Shown piece after piece: positions 9,756 to 21,033 of a stretch of DNA of 64,000 nt (positions are counted from its first letter, which is position 1; every line of letters starts with the position of its first letter). The position numbers were made by a program, and so were the translations under genes. Where the stretch lies: the NCBI GenBank assembly GCA_019054805.1, contig JAHQIY010000001.1, positions 6,152,501 to 6,216,500 on the forward strand, written 5' to 3'. Origin of the DNA: Brachionus manjavacas. Its lineage: Eukaryota; Rotifera; Eurotatoria; Ploima; Brachionidae. The notes beneath the pieces were generated by a model that did no database searches, was not told where the DNA came from, and was given only the letters and a program-made list of their open reading frames with translations.

Positions 9756-11951
9756 ATGGTTATAATCAATTTTTGGTGTTTCTTTTTTTTTCTAAGTCAG
9801 ACTAGAACTTCAGCTTACTATTTTGCAACTGGACTAGAATCAGGCTATGTAAAAGTATGGAATAATTCGCTTGAAAAGAAACATTTAAACCAAGTTAAAA
9901 AAGGCTTATCAATTGATTTCAATCAAAATGTTAATGTTCTTATAGGAAGTAATGAGGAAAAGCAAGTTTTTAGATGGAAATTAAATAATGATACGGTAAA
10001 ACATGCGTCAGAAGAGAGTCAAATCGCAAATTCAGTAGCGTTCATCAATGATACTCATTTCATAGCTGGCTTTATTAAATTTTTTATTATTTATGAAATA
10101 AACAACTTGACAAAAGAATTTATTTTACTTAACGATAGTCTAGGTACAATTGAATCGATTAAAATTTTAAAAAATAGCCAAAAAGCTTTGGTAGGATCAA
10201 AAGAAGGATATATTTCAGTTTTTTGTTTAAAAACTCAGCAAATTTTAAAAGTCAACAAGATGGCTTCAATTATTTGGGATATTGATCTTATTGATGAAAG
10301 TTTTATTGTTTGTCAATGTTTTGAGAAAAAAATTTGCACTCATAAAATAGATAAAACTAATTCATTAAATGTAAACAAACAAAAAAAAGATTTCAATACT
10401 GAAATTTTTGCCATCAAAATCATTAATCGAGACCGAGTAGCTTTGGGTGCAAATGGAAACAAATTAATAATAATAAATTTTTCCACTCTGACTTCAAAAG
10501 AAATAGCTTCAAATTCAAATATAAGATGCCTAGAGTACTTTGGTAATGACATTATTGGCTCAGGAAGTGATGATAATATTCTTGATTTCTGGAACAGTAG
10601 TAGTCTTGAAAATGTAAAACACATTAGCCTGCAAACAAAAGTTCTCGCCTTGAAAAATCTTAAAAATCCCGAAAATCCTAAAGAAAAATCTACTACACCG
10701 ATTTCTCCATCACTTGAACAATCTTCGTCAGATTATTCTACTACACCGATTCAAATTAATGAATCATCAATAAAGAATATTTTAGCATTAACATCATCAC
10801 AAAATAATGACCAAACATCATCAGAAATGATTTCTCCATCACTTGAACAATCTTCATCAGATTATTCTACTACACCGATTCAAATTAATGAATCATCAAT
10901 AAAGAATATTTTAGCATTTACATCATCACAAAATAATGACCAAACATCATCAGAAATGATTTCTCCATCACTTGAACAATCTTCGTCAGATTATTCTACT
11001 ACACCGATTCAAATTAATGAATCATCAAAAAAGAATATTTTAGCATTAACATCATCACAAAATAATGACCAAACATCATCAGAAATGATTTCTCCATCAC
11101 TTGAACAATCTTCATCAGATTATTCTACTACACCGATTCAAATTAATGAATCATCAAAAAAGAATATTTTAGCATTAACATCATCACAAAATAATGACCA
11201 AACATCATCAGAAATGATTTCTCCATCACTTGAACAATCTTCATCAGATTATTCTAACGCATTTAATAAAAATATTTTATCATTTACTTGTCTAGATAGG
11301 AATTCAACACCGTCATATCATAATGGAACTATAGATTTTTTATTCACGAATCAAGACATTCATCAAGTTCTTGGTTTTTTGGAAAGCACTCTTGATATGA
11401 CTCATTGTCTACTGAACTGTTCTGGTCATGGCTCATGCAAGCTTGTTGACAACACAAAATTTGTTTGCGACTGCTTTGAAAACTTTTCTGGATTATCTTG
11501 CCAGATTAATATTCTTCCTTGTGCATCAAATCCATGTAGGAGTAATTCAACATGTACAAATAATTTGTCAAATAAAACTTACACTTGCCATTGTCCTACT
11601 TATAATAACCGAACAAGTTTTTACTATGGGATAAATTGTGAGCATAAAATTGATGTTTGTGAAAATGAAACTTGTTCAAAGCAGGGCATATGCAATGAAA
11701 ACGGAGACAATGCTGAATGCAAATGCTTTAATTTTTTTTCTGGAGATAAATGTCAAATAGAATCAGATGAGATGAAAGCAATTAAAACTGTCATAAAGAC
11801 ATCGTATATTATTGCCGGAATTATTCTAATAACATTCTTTTTGTTAATTTTGGGATGTGATTTGTCAAATATTTGTTGTAAGAACAAAAATACCAAGAAA
11901 AAACTAATCGAACATCCGAAAATGATCAAATATCAATATGTGAATAATTAA
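9756..11951 (+). CDS. Single-pass membrane protein: WD40-like repeats, Ser/Thr tandem repeats, EGF modules
   Basis: A 731-aa intronless protein starting at ATG 9756; an upstream in-frame TTG is not used. A hydrophobic signal peptide (about 1-22) is followed by an extracellular WD40-like region to about residue 300, with blades such as YFATGLESGYVKVWNN and GSGSDDNILDFWNS. Residues about 316-500 are a 43-aa tandem repeat (see the repeat entry). Three EGF-like modules follow from about 548 to 668, each with six Cys and a CxCxxxFSG-type ending. A transmembrane helix (about 683-703, SYIIAGIILITFFLLILGC) and a short basic tail close it. A secreted WD40 domain joined to EGF modules is unusual, since most WD40 proteins are intracellular. 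It is probably a surface receptor or adhesion protein; the ligand is unknown. Confidence 0.85.
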   Translation: MVIINFWCFFFFLSQTRTSAYYFATGLESGYVKVWNNSLEKKHLNQVKKGLSIDFNQNVNVLIGSNEEKQVFRWKLNNDTVKHASEESQIANSVAFINDTHFIAGFIKFFIIYEINNLTKEFILLNDSLGTIESIKILKNSQKALVGSKEGYISVFCLKTQQILKVNKMASIIWDIDLIDESFIVCQCFEKKICTHKIDKTNSLNVNKQKKDFNTEIFAIKIINRDRVALGANGNKLIIINFSTLTSKEIASNSNIRCLEYFGNDIIGSGSDDNILDFWNSSSLENVKHISLQTKVLALKNLKNPENPKEKSTTPISPSLEQSSSDYSTTPIQINESSIKNILALTSSQNNDQTSSEMISPSLEQSSSDYSTTPIQINESSIKNILAFTSSQNNDQTSSEMISPSLEQSSSDYSTTPIQINESSKKNILALTSSQNNDQTSSEMISPSLEQSSSDYSTTPIQINESSKKNILALTSSQNNDQTSSEMISPSLEQSSSDYSNAFNKNILSFTCLDRNSTPSYHNGTIDFLFTNQDIHQVLGFLESTLDMTHCLLNCSGHGSCKLVDNTKFVCDCFENFSGLSCQINILPCASNPCRSNSTCTNNLSNKTYTCHCPTYNNRTSFYYGINCEHKIDVCENETCSKQGICNENGDNAECKCFNFFSGDKCQIESDEMKAIKTVIKTSYIIAGIILITFFLLILGCDLSNICCKNKNTKKKLIEHPKMIKYQYVNN
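10701..11255 (+). repeat. Coding minisatellite, 129-bp unit, four copies plus a partial
   Basis: Units begin at 10701, 10830, 10959, 11088 and 11217, each exactly 129 bp (43 codons) apart; the fifth is cut after about 39 bp. Each encodes ISPSLEQSSSDYSTTPIQIN, then ESS(I/K)KNILA(L/F)TSS and an acidic/Gln-rich end. Copies differ by only a few bases, so expansion or homogenisation is recent. The frame is kept throughout, making a Ser/Thr-rich stalk between the WD40-like and EGF regions. Confidence 0.95.
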
Positions 11952-14144
11952 TTTATATCGAACTGGTATTAATTAAAAAAAAAAAATAAATTAGAAATTC
12001 ATTCAATTTTCCTTTGAAAAAAAATATTTTACATTCTACTACCGAATCAAAAAATCTTAAAGTTATTTCTTATTTATTAGAAGAAAAAAGACAATTTATA
12101 AAATGATTGATTTTATTTTATATGAAAATGAAATTTTTATGTCATTAAATACCTTTATTTTTTTTATTTAAAACAGGTAAATTGAAAACTTTTTTTTTGA
12201 ATTCATACACACTGGGAGCATTTCCTATTGTTTTTTCTTTTGTTCATTATATTTAAAGCTATACTTTATCATAATTCTTGTGACCTTTTTTATTAAGTAA
12301 TATTTTTTATCATCAATTTTATAATTGCGTGGTAATGCCCCATCCACAATACTTCAAAAAAGAATTATTTCTAAAAAAAAATTCGATTTTACACAAGGAA
12401 AAATACAAAACTACCGATGCTACCGATCCTTTGCCGAATTAAAAGAAACCAAAGACAACCAACTCTAATTAAAACTAAAAAAAAATTCAAAATTTTTGCA
12501 TTTAACAAAGTTTCTAAGAATAATTATCAGCTTGAATTGATATTTTTATCATCGTTACTGACTTCTTGGACTTCTCCTATTTCCACGATTACATTTCGAT
12601 AGCCTCTTTTGTTAGCTTGGTTTATATGTCAACCAGTATGATCAAAGGATTAAAGATTTTTTTTTAATTTTTAATTATATCGACAAAAAATATAAAATAA
12701 ATATTAGGAAAAATTAATAAGTTAAAAAATGTTGTATCAAAAATTTTAATTATATTTTTTTTAAATTTTAACTATAAATTTAATTTTATTAAATTAAACT
12801 ATTTATACTCAATGAACATTTTTAATTCAAAAAAGTAAAATCAAAATTTAATACTGTGGTTTAAGATAAACTGTAAAATGGGTAAGTTTTCATTATTTTA
12901 CGTAATTTTACATAAGAAAATGTAAGCTTACATAATATTACATCATTTATTGTATGTAAGAAAATGTAAGATAACAAAATCTTACCTAATTTTACGTAAT
13001 ATTACAGCTTTATACGGCCGATCGGCGGTGATGAGCTCAGACACTCTACATGTTAATTGTAGTAGCAAGAACTACTACTATTACTTCTATAAATCTAGAA
13101 ATATTATCTTTCAATCTTATACATCGTCTAATCACATACATAAAGAGAAAACAGTTTACCATAGAGGGTAAAATTGACAACTTTACTAATTAAAGTTTCT
13201 CGATTTTTTAATTTTTATGTCATAAAGTCAAAGTCAAGTCAAGGAACTTAACTTGAAATTTTTTCTGAAAAAAAGTCATTTCAAAGACTTTGACTTAAAA
13301 TTAGCCGCAATATAACTTTCTGGGACGGTAAAAATTCAAATATTAATTTTGATATAAAAATCAGATCAAGTCAGATCAAAAGACTTGAATTTAAAATTTT
13401 TAATTGACTTTTTTCCGACTTTTGCGCAAGCCAAGAGGCAAAGGTGAAAAAGTTCCAGGAACTTTTATTTTTTTTTTTAAGAAGTTAATGTAAAAAAGAA
13501 AAAAATTAATAAGTAAGATGAAATCTTTAATTTTTTAATTGGCAAAAAAAAAAGAATTTTGTTTGAAAAAAATAAAAACTCGGTATTCTATATGATGTAA
13601 TATATTTAATTTCAATGTATACATTGAAATAATTAGATTGAAAGAGTAACTCCGATTAATTTTTTTTTAATTAATTTGAAACATATATTAATAATAAATA
13701 TTTGTGAAATTCTTAAAAATTAAAAAAAATATTTGTTTTTTTTAAGAAATATCACTTGTCTTTCAGCCATAATTGAAGCTTTAAAGAATGTTTTAATTCA
13801 AAGGTGATTTTCTATTTACTTTCAATATTATAAACTAGTCTCTTTAATTTATAAGATAGAAAAATCACGATTTTGAAAATTTAAATTTTTTTTCTAAATT
13901 AGATAATAATTTCATTTTAGATGCCAGAAAAATTCTAGTTTTAAAATTTCAAAACAAATGTTTGAAAAAAAAATGTATTTCACCTTACTTGACTATTTCA
14001 TTGAATTTAAAAAACGAAACTCAATTTTTAATGACGTAAACTTTATTTATAAAATTATGTTTTTAAATGTCTCAATTAAATTTTTATTTATAATAAAAAA
14101 TTAAAAAAAAATTCAACAATTTTTCTAAGCTTAAAAATTAATTT
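11952..14144. other. 2.2-kb intergenic block of repeats
   Basis: No host gene seen. It holds the second copy of the dispersed repeat at 770-960 (here 12300-12490), a short zone of TTACGTAA/AAGAAAATGTAAG motifs (12890-13005), a LINE-type 3' tail with a CTACA/TGTAG hairpin and ACTACTACTATTAC triplets (13046-13090), an AAGTCAAGTC-rich repeat (13210-13440) and a copy of the 'TTTCAATGTA...TTTGAAACAT' repeat (13610-13690). Confidence 0.6.
12300..12490. repeat. Dispersed repeat, second copy of 770-960
   Basis: Shares the ordered blocks TTTTATAATTG, GTGGTAATG, CCATCCAC, CTACCGATGCTACCGATCCT and the CAACCAACTC end with 770-960. The flanks differ, so it is an interspersed repeat and not a local duplication. 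Confidence 0.6.
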
Positions 14145-14674
14145 TTAGCATTTGAGTCCCCTTTTGCGTCTTTCCATTGTAGACAATCCATAATATTGAA
14201 CAGGTGTATCGTCTATAAAGATTCTATGCTTGGTTGGCGTCACAATAGTGAGCTCAGATTTACGAACAGTTTCGTTCAAGTTATCGAATAAGTTATTTAC
14301 AGTACATTTTTTCGGCATTCTCAGTCTATCTTTTTCATTCACCAAATCCAATGGCCGATACTTTCCTTTTGGCACAAGATTTTCAAATTTTAGAATTCTC
14401 TGCTTCGGCTTGACCAACTGAGTGTCCGGATGAACCCATTCTTTGACACATTCTTCGTCCGGATCAATCAATTTTGCAGTTATTGGATTGCATACACCTT
14501 GTACATCATTAACACAATAAAAAGTATCAACATGCGACTCGACAAAACTCAGCTCGTCAAAAATTAATTTTTTCTTTCTAGCCTTTCGTTTAATTTTAAT
14601 AAGATTTTTTTTACTAGACACAGAATGGCTTCTCTTGACATTTTTGGGCTCTTCGTCGTCACTAGACGAATTCA
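14145..14674 (-). CDS. Unrecognised basic protein, last exon (5' exon missing)
   Basis: About 176 codons. The reading frame begins right after a TTTTAG acceptor at 14675-14680, and the first internal Met is more than 100 codons in. The start must therefore lie in an upstream exon I could not place. An exon ending in A would create a split ATG across the junction. The N-terminus has an acidic Ser patch (SSSDDEEP) and a Lys/Arg-rich, NLS-like stretch (KIKRKARKKK). The C-terminus ends YYGLSTMERRKRGLKC, which looks like a conserved peptide motif. This suggests a nuclear or chromatin-associated protein, but I cannot name the family. Confidence 0.6.
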
Positions 14675-14680
14675 CTAAAA

Positions 14681-15204
14681 CCTTTATTAGTTTCTAGTGT
14701 GTACTCAAAAAATAGATGAAGTAGAAAAAAAACACATAAAGAGATCTACACATTATATTTTAAATTTACGATTTTGAATTTTTAATAAAAAATTGACGAA
14801 AATTAACAAGTTGAGAAGTTTTTAGCTTAAGAAGATAATTTTTTTGTGTATAAGTCTCGAGTCTCAAGTCAAGTCCAAGTTCGGACAATTAACCTTTGAA
14901 TTAAAAAAAAAAATTCAAATTTTTTTAGAAAACTCTCAGCACCTGAATTGAAAAAATTTATAATACTAATAAAAAGGATTAAAAAGTGTGGTAGCGAACT
15001 AAAAAAATTTTAAATTTTTTGTATAAAAATTAAAAAAAAATATTTTTCAACGAAATAATTCTCTTTCTGATTTTTTGCTTAAACATTATTTCTTGACATT
15101 CTTATGTAGCTTTTTTTCTACTTCATTTGCTTAGATTAAAAAGTCAAGCTTGATTAACAGCTTGAAAATAAGAAAAAAAACTATTGTTATTTTCTATTTA
15201 TTTA
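14681..15204. other. Intergenic or 5' region, no further exon recognised
   Basis: AT-rich DNA between two minus-strand genes. It should hold the missing first exon of the upstream neighbour, but no ATG-bearing segment with a matching donor stands out. An AAGTCAAGTCC motif lies at 14863-14880. Confidence 0.4.
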
Positions 15205-16125
15205 TTAATTAGAAATTGTCAAATCAGATAGTTTGGAATTGTGTTCGTCTTCTTGTTTGCCAAGTTGGTTTTGCTGCCGCATAAGCTTTGCCTTTTCGTA
15301 AGGTGGACTAATTGGTTGACAAAGTGGCTCATGAAAGCTGTATTCTTTTCCGTCCAGACTAAGCGGATAAGTTTTGTCAGAGTCGTAGCTTGAATTCAAG
15401 TCTCCACAAGCAATAAATGGGACTATGAAGCGGGTCGAGCCGTCAAGTTCGTCCAGAGAACTGTATTTTTGATCCAGGAGTGGATTGCGCATGTTCGGGA
15501 CATAGTCTAGTGGCGGCTGGTAGCCCTCGCAAACAATAAACGCCTCGATGCTTGAGTTGCGAGAAGACCTTGGCTTGGAAACTGTTACTTTGCTAAAAAA
15601 GCATTTTAGTTGAGAGAACAAAAGAGTAATGTCTTTGCCACGAAATATCTTGGCTACAAATTTGCTATTGGGGCTAGTTTTAAGTACATGAGTGGTTATA
15701 TTCAATGCGGCTAAGACAAGTTGGGCTTGAATGAACTCATCGATGTCGTGAAGGCCTGTGACGTCCGGTGCACCATCGCACACCACCAAATCAGCTTTTT
15801 CGCCCTGAAAATGCGAAATTATTTGCTCGGCAGTTTCCAGTTTAGTTATGTCACCTTGAATTTGAATAACGTTGTCCAAAGGCGCCATTTTCTGAAGATC
15901 TACTGCCACTATCTTTGCATCATTTGTGTCCTTGAACAACTCGCGGCTTAACACTTGAGACCATGAGCCAGGTGCCGCACAAAGATCGACCACCCTTTTC
16001 ACATTTTCAAACAACTTAAACTCTTCGTTTATTTGCAGCAGTTTAAAGGCACTTCTTGCTCGCCAACCATTTTCTTTGGCCAAACGATAATAAATGTCTC
16101 TTTTGTCTTTAGAAGCTCGGCCCAT
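15205..16125 (-). CDS. FTSJ1: tRNA 2'-O-ribose methyltransferase, FTSJ1/TRM7 type
   Basis: A 306-aa single-exon FtsJ/RrmJ-family protein that opens [20 protein letters not shown], the family's typical start. The S-adenosylmethionine site [15 protein letters not shown] is at 45-59. The K-D-K-E catalytic tetrad is intact: K28, D117 (CDGAPD), K159 (FVAKIFRG) and E194 ([11 protein letters not shown]). In eukaryotes this subgroup methylates the anticodon loop (positions 32 and 34) of certain tRNAs in the cytoplasm, with partner proteins (Trm732/THADA and Trm734/WDR6). Length matches the FTSJ1/TRM7 subgroup, which is shorter than the nucleolar SPB1/FTSJ3 proteins. The ATG at 16125 follows a T/A-rich 5' region. 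Confidence 0.95.
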   Translation of the reverse strand: MGRASKDKRDIYYRLAKENGWRARSAFKLLQINEEFKLFENVKRVVDLCAAPGSWSQVLSRELFKDTNDAKIVAVDLQKMAPLDNVIQIQGDITKLETAEQIISHFQGEKADLVVCDGAPDVTGLHDIDEFIQAQLVLAALNITTHVLKTSPNSKFVAKIFRGKDITLLFSQLKCFFSKVTVSKPRSSRNSSIEAFIVCEGYQPPLDYVPNMRNPLLDQKYSSLDELDGSTRFIVPFIACGDLNSSYDSDKTYPLSLDGKEYSFHEPLCQPISPPYEKAKLMRQQNQLGKQEDEHNSKLSDLTISN

Positions 16126-18215
16126 TTTTTTTTTAAAAATTGAAAATTTTAATTTTATTTTAAGTTTTATTTTAAAGATTTCATGTGCATTCTTAAGTTA
16201 TGATTATGTTTTGGCGAATTTAAGACATTTTTGAGGAGGAATTATCTATTTTTCATACGAAAATATTTCCAATTAAGATCACAAGTTAGTTTAATATTAA
16301 ATTATAAATGGGAAATTTAAAAAAATAAATTCATTAATGGTGGTCTTGAATCATAATGTTGCCAAGGCAAAAAAAATATTTATTGAATTAAAAACAATTG
16401 ATAACATGTTTGAAATTTTGTGAAAATTTTTGTATTAAATAAAAGAGATAAATTCAAACTCAAAATTTTTTAAAAAATTTAAATTTTTCATATTTTTTTT
16501 GTTTCTTGCTTAAGTTTTTTTGTTTCATGAAGTTTTAGTCTAATTGTGACCAAGGCCAAATTTTTGGATTTTAGATTTTTTCTGAAAATGTTTCTAGATT
16601 TTATGCCAAGTCATAGAAAACATAATGAGAGCTATGTCTCCCAGAATTTAAGCATTTAAAAATGACTTTAAGGTTTAGAATTTATATTCACCAAAGTTAA
16701 ATTTGACTATTAGTTACTAAGGTAAAAAACTAAATTGGAAATAAATTTGTTATTGCAGTCCAAAATTTAAAGTATACAGGTTTATGTTAGCAATTCCATG
16801 CAAATTTGGATCTGATCTTATATGTGAATAAAAGAGGTTTATATTTTGCCAAATGATTCCAGACCAAACATAATTTTTCGAGAAAGATAGCTTTTTATAG
16901 AATTTTATATTTTTTTGTTTCTAGCTCATAAATAAAAACTATAAGTGAAATTTGCAAATACTTTTATATTTTACAGGAATTCGAAAAGGTTTTTTTATTT
17001 TTTATTTTAATTATTTATTTGAAGGATACTCCAAATTGGCAATGATGTCTTAAACCAAAAAAAATTGAACTTAATAAATATAGTTCAACATGTGTTAGTG
17101 AATACATATTTTTGTTTTTTTTGAAGTAAATAATATTTGTTCTACAATAAATTTATATAATAAAATTTAATAAAATTAGTATTCCTTTAAATGCATGTCT
17201 ATAGACTGGTTGAACCCGTTTTTTAAATTGGTGAATGAATGAATTCTGTTAACTAAGATTATTTTAATTCAGAGTCACAGTGACGATTGAAAAATATTTT
17301 AGAAAAAAAGTGTAATTTCATTTAATTACACGATAAAAACATTTAATTATCTTATTATAATTTCTTTAAATTTTATTGAATGAGAAATAGAAAACCAAAA
17401 TTTAATTATGATGACTAAAATTTAAAATTTTTGTAAATTATGATCTTTTTTGTGTACTTTTTATCAAAAGTCGATGACAAAAAAAACTGGATATGACAGT
17501 AAAACAAATTTTATCCAAAAGTAAATTTAAATTTAGATATTTTTTAATGATAGCTGAAAATATGTAAAATATTATGATGATTCATTGTTTAATTTAAATT
17601 ATGGAATTAATTTAAGTATTATAGGTAGGTTACTTTTAAAGTAATTTACGTCAGAGTATCACAATTGTTTTTTATAAAACGATCAATTATAATTTTGCCA
17701 TAGCTCGACATAGCTTATAAGAAACTCGATTAAAAAATAAAAACCTTTGGGTATTTTTAAAATTATTTGTTTGCTAATGACTTAAGTTTTATTTTTATGA
17801 AGAAAAAAACAATTTTTTTAAATAAATTTTTTAAATTCTCATTAATTTGTTATTAAAAAAAATTCAATTAAAAGCATAATTTTGATTTATGCGGTCAAGT
17901 AGCTTTTTAAGTTATGATTCAGCATATTTTTTATCTATCTCTGATAAATACCAAACAAGTGATCGCAAATATCTGAATTTGTTGTGTCATAATTCGAGCA
18001 TAATGAGTAAACAACCAAGCTAGATACCTTGAAGGAGAAAAAGAGAGGTGCGCTTGAGAATGGAGTAGAGGGGTATATTAGAATAAAATTATGCTTTTTA
18101 TTAAAACAATAAACTTAACAACTCAATGAAATATTTACGAATATTAAAAAAAATTAAAAAGTCTTACTTGTTTTAACATGAAATCATCTAAAATAAAGAT
18201 AATAAATTTCTCTAG
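16126..18215. other. 2-kb intergenic region, no gene recognised
   Basis: AT-rich DNA between the FTSJ1 gene and the BFR1-like gene. It may hold a first exon of the latter, which I could not identify. No transposon coding sequence or tandem repeat found. Confidence 0.5.
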
Positions 18216-21033
18216 ATTGAGAATTATTTTGAAAAACTACGAGCGTCAAAAACGAATCCTAAAAAAAGTAGAAAATCGCAACGATTAATGAAGACCGCGG
18301 CTATCAAAAAATGTGAGAAAAAGCTAAATCATTTGTATCGTTTGATAAAAAATAAAGAACACGAAAAAGTAAATTAAAAAAATTAAGTTAACTTTTAACT
18401 TTTTGTCAAATTTAGACTCAAATTTCAAATGATATACAATCGCTGGTGCAAGAGCTTAAGGATTTAAAAAAAGGTCAGGACCAAATAAGAAGAGAAATAA
18501 ATCAAGTGCACAATCAGATGCAGAAAATCCGAGAAATCCGAGATAAAACTGTATAAATTAATTTTTTAAAACATTTAATTTAATTTACTTTATTTTTAAA
18601 ATTTATTTTTTAAGGACCAAGAAATGTTTAAAATTCGAACAAGCTTGCCGTATAGAACTAGACATCAATATTCGGACATGATAGCACAACTGGAAAACGA
18701 AATGAGATTGAACACGAGACACTACAATCCGAATGAAGAAGCTCGACTTCTGAGAGACATAAGTCATTACGAGCAGGGTCTCAGACAGTTCGACTTATAC
18801 GAAGAGAAAAAAGATGCCATCGAAAGAATTAAAAGAGATTCTGTTGATAAACGAATTGAATATGAAGTAAATTATTTAATTTTTTTTTCTAAATACCTAA
18901 TTTAATTAAGTCTAATAAGGAGTTAAATCAAAACTAACTCTTAGAAAACTTGATCTATAAAAAAAAACTCGAAACATACTAAGTCTGTTAAGACAAAAAA
19001 ATAATTTTATAAAATTTTAAGAAAACAAAATTTTGAATTTTTTAAATTTTGCTCTTTTCAGACTTAAAAACTTCATCAATTTTGTTTAAAGTTTTAAAAA
19101 TTGATATTTAGTTTAGTAATAACGAATTGTTAATTATAAACAGAAAATACTTTAATATTTAAAAAACAGAATTCTTCTTTTTGAATAAATAAAAATTATG
19201 ATCTTTAACCTACTTTGTGTTTCTTGGATAAAACATTAAGTTTCTTAATATTTATTTATTTAATTAATAATTTCCAGACTTAACTAGATTAAAAAAGAAA
19301 ATCATTTTGTTAAAATTATTTTTTAGGAGATTTAAAAAGTAATAAAGCGTGTTTCGAATAAATTAGGATATCTTAAACCCGAAACTTTTCTAAGTTTTTT
19401 TAATAAAATTAATCATTTTATTTGATAGAATTTATGGAATCAATCGAGAGCAATCGGTGAACAATTCACAGTTAAAAACGAAAGTTTGACAAAACTAAAA
19501 GCAAGTAAAAAATTCACAAAGGATGAATTAAGTACGCTGTATCAGCAGATTTTCGACGCTAAAAAAGAGCTCGAAGATCTTAAAAGAGAAAAAATAATAA
19601 TAGAAAGAACTGAATGTTTATCTTATCAGTAATTATTTCAAATTTGACCAAAAATCAAGCATTTTAAGCCAATTAATTAGTTTTTTTAGAATATTTTTAA
19701 AAACACATTTTGGACAAAGAAAAATTTACTGATTTTTTCTAATTTAGGAATATTTTTAGCATTTAAAAACTAAAAAAAATATCTAAAAATTTTAGAAATT
19801 ATTCTATATTTTCTGTAAATTATTTTCTATTTATCTTTTTCTTTACCTGTAATGTTCTTCATTATCTTATGTAATATCTGTAATGTCTCTATAAATTCTT
19901 TTTTCTTAATCAATTGTACCTATTTTTAATTACTCATCTCTATCATTATTTCAAATTGATTTAAAAATCTCTAAAATAATTTTAAAATTTAATTAGGAAA
20001 TCTCAAAAATTTTTATTTCAAAATTTTAAACTAAAAATTTCAAGAGTGGCCAAATGCTTGATTTAAAAATTGTAAAAAATGAATACTAATAAAATTTTTT
20101 TTTAAAAGGGACAATGAAACTTTTAAAATGGAACACGACCTAAAAGACCTAAACAAGATAATCAATTATTTTAGTAAACTTCAGCATCCTCAAGCATCAT
20201 TTATGTTGAATTGTTCAAATGACACAGACTTGACTGATTATCAAGCTGACTTCCAACCAACTAAACCGACTAGTCTTCAATTTCGCAAGGCTCACAAATC
20301 CGAAGACTACACGGGATCTTCGAGTCCGATGTCTTTGCCTCAATCATCCACCTATCCGTTGCTGAATACTCCGACTCCTGTTGATGAAAAATGTCCGGAG
20401 GCCATGTTTATGCTGAAGAAAAAATTTGATGATAATGAAACAGAAGCTAAAAGCTTGAAAAAAAAACCCTGTAAAAAATCAAAGCAAAATGCTTCGCAAA
20501 AATGTTCTCACTCAGTCGAAATCATAAATTTGCTGGCAAAATTTGAAATTCCATTAAACTTGAGTTCTCAAGTAGATGAATGCCTCAAAATATTGGTTGC
20601 TCGTCGAGAGGATTTGGAAACCAAATTGGAACTTCACAAATCTGAAATGAATCTAAGTAACGAAGCTTGTGCTAGCAGAGATAATCAAAGTGTAATATCT
20701 TCCTTGATGGATTCAAATTATGAGTCCGACACAAACAGCTTATGTCCAAGTAGTTTTAATAATGATTTGACTCTAACTGCAAATGATGTTTTGGGTCTGG
20801 ACCTGAACTTAGATCTGGACAGCTTGCCTTCTCTGGACAGTTCTACTAAATCTAGTTCCAGCTCTAGTAGTGATAAAACCCTAAAGCAAAGTCCTAAATT
20901 GGTTCTAAACAGCAATTTTTTTCTAAGGCAAATATCTGATGGTTATTCTAGTACATGCTTATCAGCTGATAGTATGAGCAGTGAACTTCAGGCGGCTGGA
21001 AAAAAAGAAGAAGCAAATCCGTTTTTTAAATAA
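18216..21033 (+). CDS. BFR1-like coiled-coil protein, five exons
   Basis: Exons 18216-18368, 18416-18550, 18615-18866, 19429-19628 and 20109-21033 join in phase with GT/AG borders. Introns are 47, 64, 562 and 480 nt. The key join is exon 4 ending ...SYQ at a GTAATT donor (19629), which fuses without a break to the frame that otherwise looks like an independent 301-aa ORF. The first Met in exon 1 is at 18288 (530 aa); the frame is open back to a TCTCTAG acceptor at 18211-18215, so an upstream exon or trans-splice site is possible. The first half is charged coiled coil (QELKDLKKGQDQIRREINQ; MIAQLENEMRL), with a LLRDISHYEQGLRQF stretch like the Bfr1/PPI1 family. The second half is Ser-rich with a FEIPLNLSSQVDECLKIL segment. 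Yeast Bfr1 is an RNA- and ribosome-associated protein. The family call is moderate. Confidence 0.72.
19800..19965 (+). mobile_element. Solo LINE 3'-UTR fragment in intron 4 of the BFR1-like gene
   Basis: The stretch from TTTCTGTAAATTA through AATGTCTCTATAAATTC to TTACTCATCTCT matches 49836-49975 almost base for base in order, and that region is the 3' UTR of the LINE ending near 50040. No coding part is present, so it is a severely 5'-truncated insertion or relic. It explains why the intron is 480 nt. Confidence 0.75.

Noticed and set aside
12950..13171. Plus-strand 73-codon ORF
   Set aside because: It runs through palindromic TTACGTAA repeats and a LINE-type hairpin/triplet tail; the Tyr run comes from the triplet repeat.
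20128..21033. Independent gene starting at ATG 20128
   Set aside because: The frame is open upstream to an acceptor and joins in phase with the preceding exon ending at 19628, so it is the last exon of one gene.
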